From contig CAAFUL010000127.1 in the NCBI GenBank assembly GCA_900766185.1, positions 1 to 7,589 on the forward strand: a stretch of 7,589 bases of DNA, in the 5' to 3' direction. This document shows, piece by piece, positions 5,767-7,589 of the stretch; the stretch's first letter is position 1, and each line of letters begins with the position of its first letter. This DNA comes from an uncultured Johnsonella sp. (GTDB taxonomy: Bacteria; Bacillota; Clostridia; Lachnospirales; Lachnospiraceae). A program made the position numbers and the translations under genes. Below the pieces are notes generated by a model, which was given only the letters and a program-made list of their open reading frames with translations, was not told the DNA's origin and did no database searches.

Positions 5767-6186
5767 ATGAATGAAAGAGAGAAAATCATTCGTTTATGGT
5801 TTGACATGTGGCTTACACAACAAGACTTAGGGATAGATGAAATTTTTTCTGATGATGTAATTTATATTGAGAGTTGGTGTCCTAAGTATGAAAACCGTCA
5901 AACAGTAAAGCACTGGTTTAACGAGTGGAATACAAGAGGAATAGTGCTTGCGTGGGATATAAAGCAATTTTTTCATAAGGATAATCAAACTATTGTAGAA
6001 TGGCACTTCAAAAATAAAATGAATGAGGGGAAAGTTGAAGAATTTGACGGTATTTCTTTGATTGTTTGGACAGTCGATAATAAGATAAAAGCATTAAAAG
6101 AGTTTGGCTGTAATTGCAATAACTACAATCCTTATAAAGAGAGTGAAACACCCTTATTTAGAGATGAAAAAGCAAATTGGTTTTGA
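5767..6186 (+). CDS. NTF2/SnoaL-like protein
   Basis: A 139-aa soluble protein that I read as a nuclear transport factor 2-like (SnoaL-type) cone-fold protein. It has an N-terminal helix REKIIRLWFDMWL (4-16), then IDEIFSDDVIYIESW (23-37), a helix TVKHWFNEW (46-54), and strands IKQFFHKDNQTIVEWHFKNK (65-84) and FDGISLIVWTVDNKIKALKEF (93-113). Family members bind small hydrophobic ligands, as isomerases, hydrolases or simple binding proteins; no substrate can be inferred. The frame is open from a TTG at 5743, but GGAGGAGGTT (5751-5760) lies inside that extension and points to the ATG at 5767, which starts the family-like MNEREK. It has its own extended -10 promoter. The next gene begins 12 bp after its stop with its own Shine-Dalgarno overlapping the TGA region, so the two are probably co-transcribed. 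Confidence 0.8.
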   Translation: MNEREKIIRLWFDMWLTQQDLGIDEIFSDDVIYIESWCPKYENRQTVKHWFNEWNTRGIVLAWDIKQFFHKDNQTIVEWHFKNKMNEGKVEEFDGISLIVWTVDNKIKALKEFGCNCNNYNPYKESETPLFRDEKANWF

Positions 6187-6198
6187 GGAGATAAAATA

Positions 6199-6816
6199 TT
6201 GATAGAAAGTAGACCTGAGTTTGATAAAATTACATCGTTTGATGAATTTAGTAAATACTATTGGTATCGTGAAGAACTTTCACAGATATGCAAGTCATTA
6301 GGATTAGAATATAGAGGTATAAAACAAGAACTCAATTATATTATTGAGCAGTACTTTAAGGGCAATTTGATTAAAAAATCATCAATAAAAAATGAAAAGA
6401 AACAAGTAGAAACTATTACCTTAGATACGCCATTACTTGAATGTGGGTTCTCCTTTAACACACAATTTAGAGAATATTTTTCAATTTTAACAGATGTTTC
6501 ACCATTTAAATTTACTGCTGATATGGCTACTGCTTGGAGAAAAATAAAAAGAGAAAATGATTTGAGTTTTACAATTCAAGATATGCTGAAAGTTTATTAT
6601 GGAAAATCGGATTATGCCAAGTATGATAATTCGGTTTGTCAATGGAATCAATTTTTAAAGGATTTCTGTGCAGATGAAAATAGTTGCATCTATTCAAATA
6701 AATGAAAAGTAGCTTCCATTCTTTGGAAAGAAGTAAGAAATTCAAGAAATGAAAAAATTTATTCAAAGAATCTTTTGACTGAATATGCTCATAAAATAAA
6801 AGAGTATTGCAAGTAG
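6199..6816 (+). pseudogene. SAP-domain / DUF6434-like protein interrupted by an in-frame TGA
   Basis: Starts at TTG 6199, with GAGGAG (6185-6190) 8 bp upstream. Residues 17-56 (FSKYYWYREELSQICKSLGL, then RGIKQELNYIIEQYFKGN) form a SAP-like helix-extension-helix, a fold associated with DNA binding. Residues 72-168 (ITLDTPLLECGFSFNTQFREYF ... QWNQFLKDFCADENS) match the DUF6434-type C-terminal region. TGA at 6703-6705 ends it at 168 aa. The same frame then runs 36 more codons to TAG 6814-6816, reading KVASILWKEVRNSRNEKIYSKNLL..., which resembles the usual family end (a Trp-Lys segment after the QWNQFL block, then Tyr-x-Lys). A point mutation to TGA in a once longer gene (about 205 aa) is the simplest reading. 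The 168-aa product may still fold. TGA is a normal stop in neighbouring genes, so recoding is unlikely. Function unknown. Confidence 0.65.
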
Positions 6817-6864
6817 GATATTTTCAGCTTGATAAACTAACAATTTAATAAAAACTAACACATG

Positions 6865-6895
6865 AACAGTAAATCAAAAAAGGTTTACTGTTTTT
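6865..6895 (+). terminator. Rho-independent terminator closing cargo block B (copy 2 of the 31-nt repeat)
   Basis: Same 9-bp AACAGTAAA / TTTACTGTT stem, 10-nt loop and T run as at 3617-3647, identical over 31 nt. It is the last element before the right end and would keep cargo transcription from entering the downstream virD4 fragment. Confidence 0.85.
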
Positions 6896-6952
6896 CTCTG
6901 CCCAAAAGAAAAAAGCCTTATAGAAAAAGCATCCATATATATAAAAAGGTAC

Positions 6953-6958
6953 TTGACA
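6953..6958 (+). promoter_or_regulatory. -35 half (TTGACA) of the circle-junction promoter at the right end
   Basis: A perfect -35 consensus 10 bp inside the right crossover core. In the integrated form the bases 17 bp downstream (6976-6981, ACTCAA) are not a -10. In the excised circle the left-end CATAAT (56-61) arrives at exactly 17 bp. Confidence 0.65.
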
Positions 6959-6968
6959 AAACGCTTCC

Positions 6969-6972
6969 TGGG
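6969..6972 (+). other. attR crossover core (TGGG)
   Basis: Right junction between the element (CGCTTCC) and virD4 (GGGAACTC). Joining bases up to 51 with bases from 6972 gives TGG GGG AAC TCA, restoring the frame for any crossover position within TGGG. The predicted empty site reads AGATGGGGGAACTC and the predicted circle junction CTTCCTGGGTTGC. Confidence 0.75.
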
Positions 6973-7589
6973 GGAACTCAAAAGACATAGAGCCGTATGT
7001 AGATGAAAAGTTTGAAAATAACATTCTTTTAACTGATACGGAAAGACTTACCATGAATGGTAGACCTAAAAATCCTAAATATGCAAGGAATAAAAATATA
7101 CTTGTGGTGGGAGGCTCAGGAAGCGGAAAGACCAGATTTTTTCTAAAACCCAACCTTATGCAAATGCACTCATCCTATGTTGTAACAGATCCGAAGGGTA
7201 CTGTTCTTGTAGAGTGTGGAAAGATGCTTGAGAAAAACGGATATGATATTAAAGTGCTAAATACTATAAATTTCAAAAAATCCATGCACTACAATCCATT
7301 TGCATACCTAAGAAGTGAGAAAGATATTCTAAAGCTTGTACAAACCATTATAGCTAATACGAAAGGCGAAGGAGAAAAATCCAGTGAGGATTTTTGGGTG
7401 AAAGCAGAACGCCTTTATTACACCGCACTGATTGGATATCTTTATTATGAAGCACCGGAGGAAGAGCAAAACTTTGAAACACTGCTTGCTTTTATTGATG
7501 CCAGTGAGGTAAGAGAAGAAGATGAAAACTTTAAAAATGCAGTTGACTATATCTTTGATGCACTGGAAAAAGAAAAGCCGAATCACTTT
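6969..7589 (+). pseudogene. virD4: VirD4/TraG-type coupling protein, 3'-side fragment, running off the window
   Basis: Open frame from 6957 to the window edge. From the W codon at 6969 it reads WGNSKDIEPYVDEKFENN, then the NILLTDTERLTMNGRPKNPK segment and Walker A GGSGSGKT (7110-7133). This is followed by RFFLKPNLMQMHSSYVVTDP, KGTVLVECGKML, and helices EDFWVKAERLYYTALIGYLYY and FIDASEVREEDENFKNAV. It is the nucleotide-binding domain of a T4SS coupling ATPase; Walker B lies beyond the window. The left part of the protein is at 1-51, about 47 codons upstream of Walker A once the element is removed. Stops at 6921, 6942 and 6954 block read-in from the element. The first in-frame ATG is at 7053, with only a weak GGAAAG before it; a restart there would keep the P-loop but lose the membrane anchor. 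Confidence 0.92.

Larger units (their letters stand above)
49..6972 (+). mobile_element. Mobilizable transposon of about 6.9 kb inserted in virD4
   Basis: The boundaries were set by finding the two halves of one coupling-protein gene on either side. Both junctions contain TGGG (49-52 and 6969-6972), so crossover lies in or next to it and the unit is about 6920 bp. Contents fit a Tn4451-like mobilizable element: a large serine recombinase near the left end, a TnpW-like protein, a DUF3847 protein, an oriT and a MOBQ relaxase, but no type IV secretion genes of its own. It would therefore excise by itself and borrow another element's conjugation channel. All genes read left to right, in the same direction as virD4. 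Two cargo blocks, 2223-3649 and 5706-6895, are inserted in this backbone. Two cargo genes carry disabling changes, so the cargo may be ageing while the mobility genes look intact. Confidence 0.85.

Noticed and set aside
6703..6705. TGA decoded as an amino acid (alternative genetic code)
   Set aside because: TGA ends neighbouring genes normally (3512-3514, 6184-6186) and tryptophan is encoded by TGG throughout.
6953..6981. TTGACA at the right end as an outward promoter for the virD4 fragment
   Set aside because: No -10-like sequence lies 16-18 bp downstream in virD4 sequence; the box only gains a partner in the circular form.
6845..7153. Minus-strand ORF across the right element boundary
   Set aside because: It spans the terminator, attR and the virD4 P-loop region, all explained on the + strand.
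1..7589. CRISPR array, toxin-antitoxin pair, anti-phage system or antibiotic-resistance gene
   Set aside because: No repeat-spacer pattern and no recognisable members; the VOC protein has no feature pointing to a specific drug-resistance activity.

Overview
The window is AT-rich DNA of Firmicutes type, probably from a gut- or mucosa-associated clostridial or related anaerobic coccus. This rests on strong AAGGAGG ribosome-binding sites, A/T-ended codons and gene families typical of clostridial conjugative elements; the species cannot be named. Every supported gene is on the + strand. I see no rRNA, tRNA, CRISPR array or recognisable antibiotic-resistance gene.

The main result is a nested mobile element. 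Bases 1-51 and about 6969-7589 are two halves of one gene for a VirD4/TraG-type conjugative coupling ATPase. The left half encodes ...EYGSARW; the right half resumes GNSKDIEPYVDEKF... and runs through the Walker A motif to the window edge. An element of about 6.92 kb has inserted between them, with a shared TGGG at both junctions (49-52 and 6969-6972). Removing it restores the reading frame exactly. The outer sequence therefore probably belongs to an integrative conjugative element (ICE), and the inner one to a smaller mobilizable transposon that entered its coupling-protein gene.

Inner element, left to right: a TnpX/TndX-type large serine recombinase (112-1950); a terminator; a TnpW-like small protein (2031-2222); cargo block A (promoter, VOC/glyoxalase-fold protein, frameshifted TfoX-like gene, EXLDI-family protein, terminator at 3617); a DUF3847 protein (3684-4001); a hairpin-rich oriT region containing a MOBQ/RSF1010-like nic sequence on the minus strand (about 4006-4132); a terminator; a MobA/MobL relaxase (4245-5705); cargo block B (promoter, NTF2/SnoaL-like protein, SAP/DUF6434-like gene broken by an in-frame TGA, terminator at 6865); and the right end. 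The two cargo blocks end in identical 31-nt terminators.

How the parts may work together: joining the two ends in the circular form places a consensus TTGACA (6953-6958, right end) exactly 17 bp from CATAAT (56-61, left end), just upstream of the recombinase. This predicts a promoter that exists only in the circle, the arrangement known for Tn4451/Tn4453. Excision would also repair the coupling gene, which a MOBQ element normally needs in order to leave the cell. The element therefore silences its host ICE's coupling protein while integrated and would restore it in the same step that makes its own transfer intermediate. That coupling is inference; the split gene, the junctions and the promoter spacing are read directly from the sequence.
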